Assembly (NCBI RefSeq): GCF_029945925.1
Contig: NZ_JAQSDN010000067.1
Span: 1-64,000 of the forward strand
Direction: 5' to 3'
Source of the DNA: Polaromonas sp.
Lineage (GTDB): Bacteria; Pseudomonadota; Gammaproteobacteria; Burkholderiales; Burkholderiaceae_C
DNA: 64,000 bases
Shown here: positions 8,419-16,652 of the stretch, piece after piece
Position numbering within the stretch: position 1 is the stretch's first letter
Layout of the letters: every line of letters begins with the position of its first letter
Position numbers and translations under genes: made by a program
Notes under the pieces: model-generated
Database searches by the model: none
Told to the model about the DNA's origin: nothing
What the model saw: only the letters and a program-made list of their open reading frames with translations

Positions 8419-8515
8419 AAGCAGGGGCCGCGGATCCGGCTTTGCCAGTCCGCAGGCGCAGCGGCCCCCTCGGGGGGGCAGGGCGCTACACGAAGTGAGC
8501 AACCGTGGGGGCTTT
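8419..8515. repeat. dispersed repeat family C, full-length copy
   Basis: A roughly 97-bp element with GCAGGGGCCGCGG at one end, AGCGGCCCCCTCGGGGGGGC in the middle and a CGAAGTGAGCAACCGTGGGGGC end. It is the reverse-orientation counterpart of 39213-39315. It fills most of the gap between hiuH and the convergent lipoprotein gene, whose stop codon touches its edge. Confidence 0.75.
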
Positions 8516-9023
8516 AAGTCTGCCCTTCGGTCAGCGTATCGAGCTGGAATTTGCCGCTTTTGTGCCAGAGCCAGGTGTCGGTGTAGACGACCTTGCCAAT
8601 GCGTACCGGCGCCGGAAAAGGCGATGCGGCCTTGATCATGCGTTCGATCTCGGCAACCACTTCGGGCGCATGGCGCGGTGCCCGCATCCAGTCCAGGCGG
8701 GTCACGATGCCGACCTGGTTGATTTCCACGTTCAGCACACCAATGGCGTACAGCAGGGGCGGCATTTTCCCCTTGTAGATGCGGTCGGCGTGCAGTCCAT
8801 AAAGGTGGCTGGCGCCGCTTTGGCGGTAGGCGCGGGCCGTCGGTGCGGCCGATTGGCGCGCCGAGCCGGCCGGGCCGGAGATCGGGCCGATCACGGGGGA
8901 TGGTGCCGCCGGCTCGGGTGCCGCTGCCGGTGGGGGCGCGGACTTGCAGGCGGAAACAAGGGCGCCGGCTGCGGTCGAAAGCAGGGCCACAAGCCAGAAG
9001 CGGCGGTGTGAGGATTCAGGCAT
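8514..9023 (-). CDS. putative lipoprotein with TonB-C-like domain
   Basis: A 169-residue protein of unknown role. It has a lipoprotein signal with lipobox LVSAC (C26), then an Ala/Pro-rich linker to about residue 60. A conserved globular part follows (IGVLNVEINQVGIV, APRHAPEVVAEIERMIKAA, FPAPVRIGKVVYTDTWLWHKSGKFQLDTL). The pattern of a beta strand, a helix carrying conserved Pro/Glu and a FPAP segment recalls the TonB C-terminal domain. Probably an envelope protein. It is divergent from xdhC. No function can be assigned. Confidence 0.65.
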   Translation of the reverse strand: MPESSHRRFWLVALLSTAAGALVSACKSAPPPAAAPEPAAPSPVIGPISGPAGSARQSAAPTARAYRQSGASHLYGLHADRIYKGKMPPLLYAIGVLNVEINQVGIVTRLDWMRAPRHAPEVVAEIERMIKAASPFPAPVRIGKVVYTDTWLWHKSGKFQLDTLTEGQT

Positions 9024-9172
9024 ACGTATCCTTGTGTAGTTGCCAGACGGTGGTGGCTGCTATTGTGCAGTCTGCCCGGGCGCCGGTTGTGTCACAGAAA
9101 CCGGCTGCCCTGAGGCTGAATTATGCGTTCTGCGGGCCCTGCGAGGGGGCCGTGTATCAGAGGGTTTCTACC

Positions 9173-9976
9173 GTGAGTCAGCTCAAGGATTTGTTTTTGG
9201 CCCGGCTGGCGCTGGAGCCGGCCGTGCTGGTCGAGGTGAGCGCCACCGAAGGCTCGGTGCCGCGCGAGGCCGGAACCTGGATGGCGGTTTTTGCCGGCGC
9301 GACTGTTGGCACCATAGGCGGCGGCCACCTGGAATACGAGGCGATGGCGAGAGCGCGCGCACGTCTGCAGGGGTTGCCGGGTGAGGCGCTTGGCCGTTTT
9401 GTGCTCGGTCCGTCGCTGGGGCAATGCTGCGGCGGGGTGGTTCATCTGTGCTTTGAACCGGTCGGGCCCGACGACGTGCCGGGCCTGCGCCGCCGGCTGG
9501 ATACAAATTTACAGCCGGTTGCGCTTTTTGGGGGCGGGCATGTGGGTGTTGCGCTGATTCAGGTGCTCTCGCGCCTGCCGTTTGCGCTGAACTGGATCGA
9601 CAGCCGCGACGGCATTTTCCCGGAGGCGGTGCCGGACCAGGTGGTGTGTGAACATTCCGACCCGGTGCAACGCGCGGTGACGGGCCTGGCGCCGCGGTCG
9701 CGGGTGCTGATCATGAGTTTCAGTCACGCCGAAGACCTGGACATCGTGGCCGAATGCCTCAAGCGCCAGCGCGAGCGGGGCGACCTGCCTTACATCGGCC
9801 TGATCGGCAGCAAAACCAAATGGGCAACCTTCCGGCACCGGCTGGAGGCGCGCGGTTTCAGCGCCGAAGAACTGGCGCATGTGACCTGCCCGATCGGCCT
9901 GCCCGGCATCACCGGCAAGGAGCCTGAGGTGATTGCGGTGTCGGTGGCGGCACAGTTGTTGCTGCACCGCGCGTAG
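9173..9976 (+). CDS. xdhC: xanthine dehydrogenase accessory protein XdhC
   Basis: Maturation factor that binds, sulfurates and inserts the molybdenum cofactor into xanthine dehydrogenase. It has 267 residues. Visible features are the N-terminal XdhC/CoxI domain with TEGSVPREAGTWM, GTIGGGHLE and a GQCCGG cysteine pair (C85-C86), and a C-terminal Rossmann fold with FGGGHVG (about 119-125) and YIGLIGSKTK. The GTG at 9173 follows an AGAGGG site and starts where the family starts. It sits about 17 kb from xdhAB, upstream of puuD. Confidence 0.92.
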   Translation: MSQLKDLFLARLALEPAVLVEVSATEGSVPREAGTWMAVFAGATVGTIGGGHLEYEAMARARARLQGLPGEALGRFVLGPSLGQCCGGVVHLCFEPVGPDDVPGLRRRLDTNLQPVALFGGGHVGVALIQVLSRLPFALNWIDSRDGIFPEAVPDQVVCEHSDPVQRAVTGLAPRSRVLIMSFSHAEDLDIVAECLKRQRERGDLPYIGLIGSKTKWATFRHRLEARGFSAEELAHVTCPIGLPGITGKEPEVIAVSVAAQLLLHRA

Positions 9977-10126
9977 TTCGCATACACTTTTGCGATCCGG
10001 TCGCAGCGGAGCGGGATGGCTTGCAAGCCTGTCCTTGTTCGTGACCTTTTGTCTGCTTACAGTGCCCGCGGTGGTGAGCAGCTTCCAATCATGGCAGGGC
10101 CTTGCCTGCCCCATGGAGGTCATCGG

Positions 10127-11368
10127 ATGGAAAGTTATCTTCTGGACTGGGCCAACCTGTTGCTGCGCTGGGTCCACGTCATCACCGCCATTGCCTGGGT
10201 CGGCTCCTCGTTTTATTTTGTCTTTCTCGATTCCAGCCTGACGCCGCCGGTCGATGAAGACCTTCAGCGCCAGGGCGTCAGCGGCGAACTCTGGGCCGTG
10301 CATGGCGGCGGTTTCTACCACCCGGTCAAGTTTGCGGTCAAGCCGCCCACGCTGCCCGCCCACCTGCACTGGTTTTACTGGGAGAGCTACAGCACCTGGC
10401 TTACCGGCTTTGCGCTGTTCACCGTCTCCTACCTCTGGAACGCCGGCACCTACCTGGTCGACAAATCGCTGATGAACTGGTCGCCCGGCGCCGCCATTGG
10501 CGTGGCCTTGTCTTTCTTCGTGGTGTTCTGGATGCTGTACGACGGCATTTGCCAGCTGTTCGGCAAACGCAAAAACGGTGATGCCATCGTCGGCGCGCTG
10601 GTGCTGGTGCTCGTGTGTGTAGCGTCCTGGCTGGCCTGCCACTGGTTTGCCGGGCGCGCCGCTTTTCTGCTGGTAGGCGCCATGATTGCCACCGCCATGA
10701 GTGCCAACGTCTTCTTCTGGATCATCCCCGGCCAGCGCAAGGTGGTGGCCAGCATCAAGGCCGGCGAGCCGGTGGACCCGGTGCACGGCCAGCGCGGCAA
10801 GCAGCGCAGCGTGCACAACACCTACTTCACCCTGCCGGTGCTGTTTGCCATGCTCAGCAACCACTACAGCTTCACCTGGGGACATCCGCAGAACTGGCTG
10901 GTGCTGATTCTGATGATGCTGGCCGGCGCGCTGATACGCCAGTTTTTTGTCATGCGCCATGGCTACAAGCTGGGCCGCAACGGCAACCCGCTGCCCTATG
11001 CGCTGGTCGGGCTGGTGCTGATCCTCGGCGCCATCGTCTGGATGAAGCCGCCACCGCAGGCTGCCGGTGCCGGACTTGCTACTGATTCAATAGCTGGTGG
11101 CGCAGGAATGGCGGGGGCTGCAGGCCTAAATGACTATATAAATCTGCAAAAAGTGCTGGAGCAGCGCTGCTACCTGTGCCACGGCGCGCAGGTGCAGATG
11201 AAAAACGTGCGCCTCGACTCGCCGGCGCTGCTCAGGCAGCATGCGCAGGCGGTGTACCAGCAGGTGGTGGTCAGCAAAACCATGCCGATGAACAATTCCA
11301 CCGGCATCACCGAGGCGGAACGGGCCCTGGTCCGGCAATGGTTCGAAGCCGGAGCGAAGACACCCTGA
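10127..11368 (+). CDS. puuD: membrane-bound urate hydroxylase with cytochrome c domain
   Basis: Oxidises urate to 5-hydroxyisourate. It has 413 residues. The N-terminal urate-oxidase N domain has several membrane segments (WVHVITAIAWVGSSFYFVF at about 14-32 and later helices), and a C-terminal cytochrome c domain has heme motif CYLCH (C348, C351, H352) and the distal-side MPMNN. The ATG at 10127 has a GGAGGT site about 8 nt upstream. It likely passes electrons into the respiratory chain. A family A repeat encodes residues 318-336, the linker between the membrane and heme domains. It is the next gene after xdhC, 150 nt away. Confidence 0.93.
   Translation: MESYLLDWANLLLRWVHVITAIAWVGSSFYFVFLDSSLTPPVDEDLQRQGVSGELWAVHGGGFYHPVKFAVKPPTLPAHLHWFYWESYSTWLTGFALFTVSYLWNAGTYLVDKSLMNWSPGAAIGVALSFFVVFWMLYDGICQLFGKRKNGDAIVGALVLVLVCVASWLACHWFAGRAAFLLVGAMIATAMSANVFFWIIPGQRKVVASIKAGEPVDPVHGQRGKQRSVHNTYFTLPVLFAMLSNHYSFTWGHPQNWLVLILMMLAGALIRQFFVMRHGYKLGRNGNPLPYALVGLVLILGAIVWMKPPPQAAGAGLATDSIAGGAGMAGAAGLNDYINLQKVLEQRCYLCHGAQVQMKNVRLDSPALLRQHAQAVYQQVVVSKTMPMNNSTGITEAERALVRQWFEAGAKTP
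11078..11132 (+). repeat. dispersed repeat family A, copy 2, inside puuD
   Basis: A 55-bp, partly degenerate copy: GCTACTGATTCAATAGC palindrome, TGGCGC block, GGGGGCTGCAGGCCTAAATG end. It has the same length and order as copy 1. It encodes PuuD residues 318-336, an Ala/Gly-rich linker. Confidence 0.6.
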
Positions 11369-11398
11369 CAACGCCTGACCTCGCCCTGACCACCCCTT

Positions 11399-12334
11399 TT
11401 ACCAGCGGGTGACCAGGCCCGCGGCCCGCGTGGACGATTTTTCGAAGTGGCCCGCCAGGTAGTCCACAAAGGCGCGCACGCGTGCCGACACCTGATGGCG
11501 CTGCGGCCAGACCGCATGAATGTCGGCCGGCGGGGTCTGGTGGTTCTCCAGCACCTGGCGCAGCCGGCCGCTGTGCAGGTAGCGCGCAACGTCCCACTCG
11601 GCACGCATCACGATGCCGTGGCCGGCCAGCGCCCAGTTGACGGCAATCTCGCCGTCGCTGGTGCTCAGGTTGCCGCGCACCTTCACGGTTTCCGTACGTT
11701 TGCCCGACGTCAGGCGCCAGATGCCGTAGGCCTCGTCGCCCTGGCGGATGCCGATGCAGTTGTGCTGCGTCAGGTCGTGCGGCACCTTGGGCGTGCCGTG
11801 TCTGGCCAGGTAGGCGGGGGCCGCACACAGCAGGCGCCGGTTCGGGGCCAGCTTGCGGGCGATCACGCGCGCCTCGGGCGGCTCGCCGAAGCGCACACAC
11901 ACATCGAAAGCGTCCTCGCTGGCCGGCGGCGGGTTGACCGTGAGCTGCAGCTGGACCTGCATGTCCGGGTGCTGTTTCACGAAGCTGGAGATCAGCGGGG
12001 CGATGTGGCTGCGTCCGAAGCCCAGCGTGGCGTTGACGCGCAGCAGGCCCTTGGGCGCCGCCACCGCGCTGGAGACCAGTTGCTCCATGTCGGCGATCTC
12101 GGCCAGGATGCGCCGCGCATGGCTGAGGTAAATCTCGCCTTCGGGTGTGGGGCTGATGCGGCGTGTGGTCCGGTTCAGCAACTGCACGCCCAGCCGCGCT
12201 TCCATGAGCGCCAGGCGTTTGCTGATGGCCGGCGTGGTCACGTCGAGCTCGCGCGCCGTGGCCGAGAAGCTGCCACTGCGCGCCAGCAGGCTGAAAAAAG
12301 CCATCTCGGAAGGGGCGGAGGCCGGTGTGCTCAT
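11399..12334 (-). CDS. LysR-family regulator, DmlR-like
   Basis: LysR regulator of 311 residues. The N-terminal winged helix-turn-helix is visible (FFSLLARSGSFSATARELDV then ITPAISKRLALME-like, residues 13-45), followed by the RTTRRISPTPEGEIY wing and a two-lobed effector domain. It resembles DmlR/TtuA-type regulators of tartrate or D-malate genes. Divergent orientation from ttuC supports that role. A perfect AAAGTAA-N9-TTACTTT inverted repeat lies 10 nt before its start codon. Confidence 0.85.
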   Translation of the reverse strand: MSTPASAPSEMAFFSLLARSGSFSATARELDVTTPAISKRLALMEARLGVQLLNRTTRRISPTPEGEIYLSHARRILAEIADMEQLVSSAVAAPKGLLRVNATLGFGRSHIAPLISSFVKQHPDMQVQLQLTVNPPPASEDAFDVCVRFGEPPEARVIARKLAPNRRLLCAAPAYLARHGTPKVPHDLTQHNCIGIRQGDEAYGIWRLTSGKRTETVKVRGNLSTSDGEIAVNWALAGHGIVMRAEWDVARYLHSGRLRQVLENHQTPPADIHAVWPQRHQVSARVRAFVDYLAGHFEKSSTRAAGLVTRW

Positions 12335-12343
12335 TATTAACTC

Positions 12344-12366
12344 AAAGTAAACAATGTAATTACTTT
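12344..12366. promoter_or_regulatory. possible LysR operator (inverted repeat)
   Basis: A 7-bp perfect inverted repeat, AAAGTAA and TTACTTT separated by 9 nt, in the 101-nt spacer between the DmlR-like regulator and ttuC. LysR proteins bind interrupted dyads in such divergent spacers. The assignment rests on position and symmetry. Confidence 0.5.
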
Positions 12367-12435
12367 AAGACGTTCTGTTGAATCGGGCAAGCGCTAGAGT
12401 CCATCCTTGTGGGTCAATAATTTCAAGGACATGTC

Positions 12436-13527
12436 ATGAAGGTTTACAAGATTGCCTGCATCCCGGGCGACGGCATTGGCAAGGAAGTGGTCCCGGCCGG
12501 CCAGCAGGTGCTGCAGGCCCTGGCTGCCACGCAGAATTTCGGCTTCGCTTTCACCTCTTTTGGCTGGGGCGGCGACTGGTTCCGTGAGCACGGCGTGATG
12601 ATGCCCGACGACGGCCTGGACGCGCTGCGCGACCAGGACGCCATCCTGTTTGGCTCGGCGGGTGACCCGCATATTCCGGACCACATCACGCTTTGGGGCT
12701 TGCGGCTGAAGATCTGCCAGGGCTTCGACCAATACGCCAATGTGCGGCCCACACGCATCCTGCCCGGCATTGACGCACCGCTCAAACGCTGCACGGCGAA
12801 AGATCTGGACTGGGTCATCGTGCGCGAGAACTCCGAGGGCGAATATTCCGGCGTCGGCGGCCGTGCCCACCAGGGCCATCCGATCGAGGTGGCCACCGAT
12901 GTGTCGATGATGACGCGCGCCGGCGTCGAACGCATCATGCGTTACGCCTTCAAGCTCGCGCAGGCGCGCCCGCGCAGGCTGCTGACCGTGGTCACCAAGT
13001 CCAACGCCCAGCGCCATGCCATGGTGATGTGGGACGAGATTGCGCTGCAGATCAGCAAAGAGTTCCCGGACGTGACCTGGGACAAGGAACTGGTGGACGC
13101 CTGCACCGCACGCATGGTCAATCGCCCGGCCTCGCTGGACACCATCGTCGCGACCAACCTGCACGCCGACATCCTGAGCGATCTGGCGGCGGCGCTGGCC
13201 GGCAGCCTGGGCATTGCGCCCACCGGCAACATCGACCCCGAGCGCCGCTACCCCTCGATGTTCGAACCCATCCACGGCTCGGCCTTCGACATCATGGGCA
13301 AGGGCCTGGCCAATCCGGTCGGCACGTTCTGGAGCTGCGTCATGCTGCTCGAGCACCTCGGTGAAAACGTGGCGGCGCGGCAACTGATGCAGGCCATCGA
13401 GGCCGTCACCGCCAACCCGGCCCTGCACACACGCGACCTGGGCGGCAACGCCACCACCGCACAGGTCACCGCCGCTGTGTGTGCATGGCTCGCCGAAGTT
13501 GGCACGCAGCAGGCGCGCGCGGCCTGA
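12436..13527 (+). CDS. ttuC: tartrate dehydrogenase / D-malate dehydrogenase
   Basis: NAD-dependent beta-decarboxylating dehydrogenase of 363 residues, family of isopropylmalate and isocitrate dehydrogenases. Visible motifs: GDGIGKEV near the start, an arginine-rich substrate loop (NVRPTRILPG), VIVRENSEGEYSG, TKSNA, and NLHADILSDLAA with metal-binding aspartates. TtuC/DmlA enzymes act on L- or meso-tartrate and D-malate. Downstream are a Bug binding protein and glycerate 2-kinase ttuD, the usual partners in tartrate use. Which substrate is preferred cannot be told from sequence alone. Confidence 0.9.
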   Translation: MKVYKIACIPGDGIGKEVVPAGQQVLQALAATQNFGFAFTSFGWGGDWFREHGVMMPDDGLDALRDQDAILFGSAGDPHIPDHITLWGLRLKICQGFDQYANVRPTRILPGIDAPLKRCTAKDLDWVIVRENSEGEYSGVGGRAHQGHPIEVATDVSMMTRAGVERIMRYAFKLAQARPRRLLTVVTKSNAQRHAMVMWDEIALQISKEFPDVTWDKELVDACTARMVNRPASLDTIVATNLHADILSDLAAALAGSLGIAPTGNIDPERRYPSMFEPIHGSAFDIMGKGLANPVGTFWSCVMLLEHLGENVAARQLMQAIEAVTANPALHTRDLGGNATTAQVTAAVCAWLAEVGTQQARAA

Positions 13528-13571
13528 ACCCTTTTCCCCGTGGCATTCACATAAAACAAGGAGACAGCAGC

Positions 13572-14552
13572 ATGAAAGTTGACATCAGACAATGGATAGG
13601 CATCGCCTGCCTGGCCGCCGCACCCGCCGTCATGGCGCAGGCCCCTTCGACGGGCTCAGGACTGGCCTGCCCGGACAAGAACCTGCAGTACTGGCAGGCT
13701 TTTCCGCCTGGCGGCGAGTCGGACCTGTCGGCGCGCCACCAGCAGGTGGTGCTGAAGAAAAAATGCCCGGCCGTCGACACCGTCATCCAGTACAAGGCCG
13801 GTGCCGGCGGCGCGCTGATGTGGTCGCAGATGAACACCCTGCCCGGCGACGGGCTCAACATCGTGGGTGTGAACCTGCCGCACATCGTGTTCCAGCCCAT
13901 CGAGGGCCTGGTGCAATACAAGACGCAGGACATCACGCCGGTGTTCTGGTTCCACTACACGCCCGACATCCTGGTGGTGCCCGAGCAGAGCCCGATCAAG
14001 AACTTCGCGGACTTCATCAAGGCGGCCAAGGCCGACCCCGGCAAGCTGAGCCTGGGCGGCTCGGGCCAGAACTCGGCCAACCATGCGGCGCACGAACGCT
14101 TCAACGCGGCGTTTGGCGTCAAGACCATTTATGTGCCCTTCAAGGGCACGGGCGACATGGCGACCTCGGTCATGGGCGCGCAGGTGGACGGTGCGATGAC
14201 CTACACCGCGTTTGCCATCAACAACAAGACCCGTATCCGCCCGCTGGCGGTGGCCATGGACAAGCGTCACCCGCTGATGCCGGATGTGCCGACTTTCAAG
14301 GAGCTGGGTGTGGACTGGGTGGACGGTGCCTACCGCGGCATCGGTGTGCCCCGCAGCACCCCGCCCGAGACCCGCAAGAAGATTTCGGACATGTGGGCCG
14401 CCCTGAACAATGACCCCGAGATGAAGGCGCTCGCCGCCAAAAGCGGTTTCGAGCTGGTCAACGTGGGCGTGGACCAGATGGACGCGTTCATGAAGGAAAA
14501 AACGCGGCTGTACACCGAAGGCGCGCAGCGTCTGGGCCTGGGCAAGAAGTAG
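13572..14552 (+). CDS. Bug/TctC-family tricarboxylate-type binding protein
   Basis: Periplasmic binding protein of 326 residues with a Sec signal (cleavage after about AVMAQ, residue 23) and the Bug fold (PGGESDLSAR loop, YKAGAGGALMW, then GGSGQNSANH). Bug proteins bind small carboxylates for tripartite transporters or sensory roles; no TctAB membrane partners are in the window. Ribosome site AAGGAGA precedes the ATG. It lies between ttuC and ttuD, so tartrate or a related acid is the likely ligand. A short dispersed repeat encodes residues 25-33, immediately after the signal peptide. Confidence 0.85.
   Translation: MKVDIRQWIGIACLAAAPAVMAQAPSTGSGLACPDKNLQYWQAFPPGGESDLSARHQQVVLKKKCPAVDTVIQYKAGAGGALMWSQMNTLPGDGLNIVGVNLPHIVFQPIEGLVQYKTQDITPVFWFHYTPDILVVPEQSPIKNFADFIKAAKADPGKLSLGGSGQNSANHAAHERFNAAFGVKTIYVPFKGTGDMATSVMGAQVDGAMTYTAFAINNKTRIRPLAVAMDKRHPLMPDVPTFKELGVDWVDGAYRGIGVPRSTPPETRKKISDMWAALNNDPEMKALAAKSGFELVNVGVDQMDAFMKEKTRLYTEGAQRLGLGKK
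13644..13670. repeat. short dispersed repeat family E, copy 1
   Basis: CTTCGACGGGCTCAGGACTG followed by GCCTG. It matches the copy at 17545-17569 in the other TctC gene at nearly all positions. It lies in the signal-peptide/mature junction of the TctC protein. Confidence 0.6.
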
Positions 14553-14567
14553 GTTTGCGCCGGCCAT

Positions 14568-14589
14568 GCACCGGTGAGGGCGCCGGTGC
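14568..14589. terminator. GC-rich stem-loop after the TctC gene
   Basis: GCACCGG and CCGGTGC form a perfect 7-bp stem around an 8-nt loop between the Bug gene and ttuD. There is no clear T-run after it, so it may attenuate or stabilise mRNA rather than terminate. Confidence 0.3.
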
Positions 14590-14653
14590 CGCGGTCGTTT
14601 CAGGTGGGGTACCAGCAGCTTGGGGCGTCACAATAGCGGGCAGGAGACATTGA

Positions 14654-15970
14654 ATGACTGCACCCGTTCCCGCCACCCATCCGCGCCAGTTCCTTGAGCA
14701 TCTTTACAACGCCGCGGTCACGCGTGCCATGCCGCTGCACAACACGGCCGCCTGCCTGCCGCCACCGCCCAAGGGCAGAACCATTGTCATCGGCGCCGGC
14801 AAGGCCGGTGGCTCGATGGCGCAGGCCGTCGAAGCGCTGTGGCCGGCGGACGCGCCGCTCGAAGGCCTGGTCGTCACGCGTTACCTCCACATTCCGCCGC
14901 GGCCTGAAGGTCTGCCGCAGCGCATCGAGATGGTCGAGGCCGCCCACCCGGTGCCCGACGCGGCCGGCCTGGCCGCTTCGCAGCGCATTCTGGCCATGGT
15001 GCAAGGCTTGACCCGGGACGACCTCGTGTTATGCCTGATCTCCGGCGGCGGCTCGGCCTTGCTCACGCTGCCGGCCGAAGGCTTGAGCCTGGAAGACAAG
15101 CAGCGCATCAACAAGGCCCTGCTCAACAGCGGTGCCAACATCGGCGAGATGAACTGTGTGCGCAAACACCTCTCGCGCATCAAGGGCGGGCGCCTGGCCG
15201 CGGCCTGCGCGCCGGCGCGGGTGGTCACGCTGACCATCAGCGACGTACCCGGCGACGACCCGTCCATCATCGCCAGCGGCCCGACCGTGCCCGACGCCAG
15301 CAGCTGCGCCGACGCGCTGGCCATCCTGAAACGTTACGGCATCGACGTGCCGGCGGACGTGTTGTCGCGACTCGAAAGCGGGGCGCTGGAAACCCCCAAG
15401 CCCGGCGACCCGGCGTTTGACGGCCACGAGGTCCACATGATGGCCACGCCGCAGCAGTCGCTCGAGGCCGCCGGGGCCGCGGCGCGCGCGGCGGGGCTGG
15501 ATGCGCATATCCTCAGCGACGAAATGGAGGGCGAGTCGCGCGAGGTCGGCAAGGTGCATGCGGCGCTGGCGCGTGCCGTGGCGCTACGGGGCCAACCGTT
15601 CAGCAAACCCTGCGTGATTTTGAGTGGCGGCGAAACCACCGTGACGGTCCGGCCCCTTCAAGCGGGGGCCGCCAAAGGCCGGGGCGGCCGTGCCGGCGAG
15701 TTCTGCCTGGGTCTTGCGCTGGCCCTGCAGGGTCAGCCCGGCGTGTATGCGCTGGCGGCCGACACCGACGGCATCGACGGCGTGGAAGACAACGCCGGTG
15801 CTTTTGTGGCGCCCGACACCCTGACGCGCGCGGTGGCGCAGGGCATGAAGATCAACGGCTTCCTGGACCGCAACGACGCCTATGGCTACTTCGAGCCGCT
15901 GGGCGATCTGGTGATCACGGGGCCCACCCACACCAATGTCAACGACTTCCGGGCGCTACTGATTTTGTAG
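14654..15970 (+). CDS. ttuD: glycerate 2-kinase / hydroxypyruvate reductase family (MOFRL)
   Basis: A 438-residue protein of the DUF4147/MOFRL glycerate kinase family (TtuD). Visible blocks: VIGAGKAGGSMAQAVE, LISGGGSALLTLP, NSGANIGEMNCVRKHLSRIKGG, SDVPGDDPSIIASGPT and the C-terminal MOFRL part GGETTVTV, ADTDGIDG. It phosphorylates glycerate formed from tartrate or from glyoxylate, so it could also serve the ureide pathway's glyoxylate (inference). The site AGGAGA lies 7 nt before the ATG. Its final five residues and TAG stop are inside a dispersed family A repeat. Confidence 0.9.
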   Translation: MTAPVPATHPRQFLEHLYNAAVTRAMPLHNTAACLPPPPKGRTIVIGAGKAGGSMAQAVEALWPADAPLEGLVVTRYLHIPPRPEGLPQRIEMVEAAHPVPDAAGLAASQRILAMVQGLTRDDLVLCLISGGGSALLTLPAEGLSLEDKQRINKALLNSGANIGEMNCVRKHLSRIKGGRLAAACAPARVVTLTISDVPGDDPSIIASGPTVPDASSCADALAILKRYGIDVPADVLSRLESGALETPKPGDPAFDGHEVHMMATPQQSLEAAGAAARAAGLDAHILSDEMEGESREVGKVHAALARAVALRGQPFSKPCVILSGGETTVTVRPLQAGAAKGRGGRAGEFCLGLALALQGQPGVYALAADTDGIDGVEDNAGAFVAPDTLTRAVAQGMKINGFLDRNDAYGYFEPLGDLVITGPTHTNVNDFRALLIL

Positions 15971-16010
15971 CTGCTTGCGCCCGTCCAATAAGAGCTGGAG
16001 GCAGATTTGG
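15955..16010 (+). repeat. dispersed repeat family A, copy 3, overlapping the ttuD stop
   Basis: A 56-bp copy: GCTACTGATTTTGTAGC palindrome, TGCTTGCGC, then AAGAGCTGGAGGC and an ATTTGG end. The TAG of its palindrome is the ttuD stop codon (15968-15970). Confidence 0.8.
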
Positions 16011-16017
16011 TTTCAAA

Positions 16018-16437
16018 CTATTCGCAAAGGGCGCGAATCTCCGGTGGAATCGGCAGGGCGCGTATGGCTTCCGGGTTGTCGGCACGCCGGCCGGCGAAAA
16101 TGCGCACCTCGTCGCATTCCATGATGGCATCGTCCCCGCGCATGATGCGGTAACGCTGTACAAAACTTTTCTCGCGCCATTCGGGGATGGACGTGTGGAT
16201 GTCCAGCGTGTCGCCGTAAGTGGCGGTGCGCAGAAAGCGCGAATGCGTGTCCACCAGCGGCGTGCCGATCACGCCGAGTGTTTTTTCGGTCTCCTGCCAG
16301 GACGGCACACCGCACTGCACAAAAAAATTGCGCGAGGCGGCGTCTATCCAGCGGAAGAAATTGGGAAACCACACAATGCGCGCCGGGTCGCAGTCGCCGA
16401 ATTCAACGCGGATGGTGTGGGTGATCTGTTTGCTCAT
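16018..16437 (-). CDS. acyl-CoA thioesterase, 4HBT/YbgC-like
   Basis: Hotdog-fold thioesterase of 139 residues. It has the VEFGDCDPARIVWFPNFFRW segment (residues 10-29) with the catalytic aspartate of the 4-hydroxybenzoyl-CoA thioesterase group, and no signal peptide. The ATG at 16437 fits the family's start. It is convergent with ttuD, 8 nt from the end of the repeat. Its substrate is not predictable. A link to arylacetyl-CoA made through iorAB is possible but speculative. Confidence 0.82.
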   Translation of the reverse strand: MSKQITHTIRVEFGDCDPARIVWFPNFFRWIDAASRNFFVQCGVPSWQETEKTLGVIGTPLVDTHSRFLRTATYGDTLDIHTSIPEWREKSFVQRYRIMRGDDAIMECDEVRIFAGRRADNPEAIRALPIPPEIRALCE

Positions 16438-16501
16438 GGGATCATTATGTCGATGGAGGTCAGGCAGGCCTGTGGAGCCTGCGCAGGGTTTCGCCTGAAG
16501 C

Positions 16502-16589
16502 GTCATCACGGACCTGATCCGGGATCCATGTCACATGAGCAGCCGGCGCGGGTGTGCCCCCATGGATTGCGGATCAAGTCCGCAATGAC
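16502..16589. repeat. pair of family D repeats (TCATTGCGGACTTGATCCGC type)
   Basis: Two copies in inverted orientation: 16502-16530 (TCATCACGGACCTGATCCGG then GATCCATG) and 16561-16589 (CATGGATTGCGGATCAAGTC then CGCAATGACA). The latter is the clearest form of the consensus. Such REP-like elements also occur at 23141, 23200, 29169, 42204 and 42268. Confidence 0.75.
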
Positions 16590-16606
16590 AAGCCAGGAGC
16601 GTGCTG

Positions 16607-16652
16607 TCCTTGCGGGGGCAGGGAACTGCACGCATTGAGCGATCGTGAGGGC
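16607..16652. repeat. degenerate family C fragment
   Basis: GGGGGCAGGGAACTGCACG followed by TGAGCGATCGTGAGGGC resembles the CAGGGCGCTACACGAAGTGAGC...GGGGGC end of the family C repeat at 8419-8515. It abuts the stop codon of the TctC gene. Confidence 0.45.
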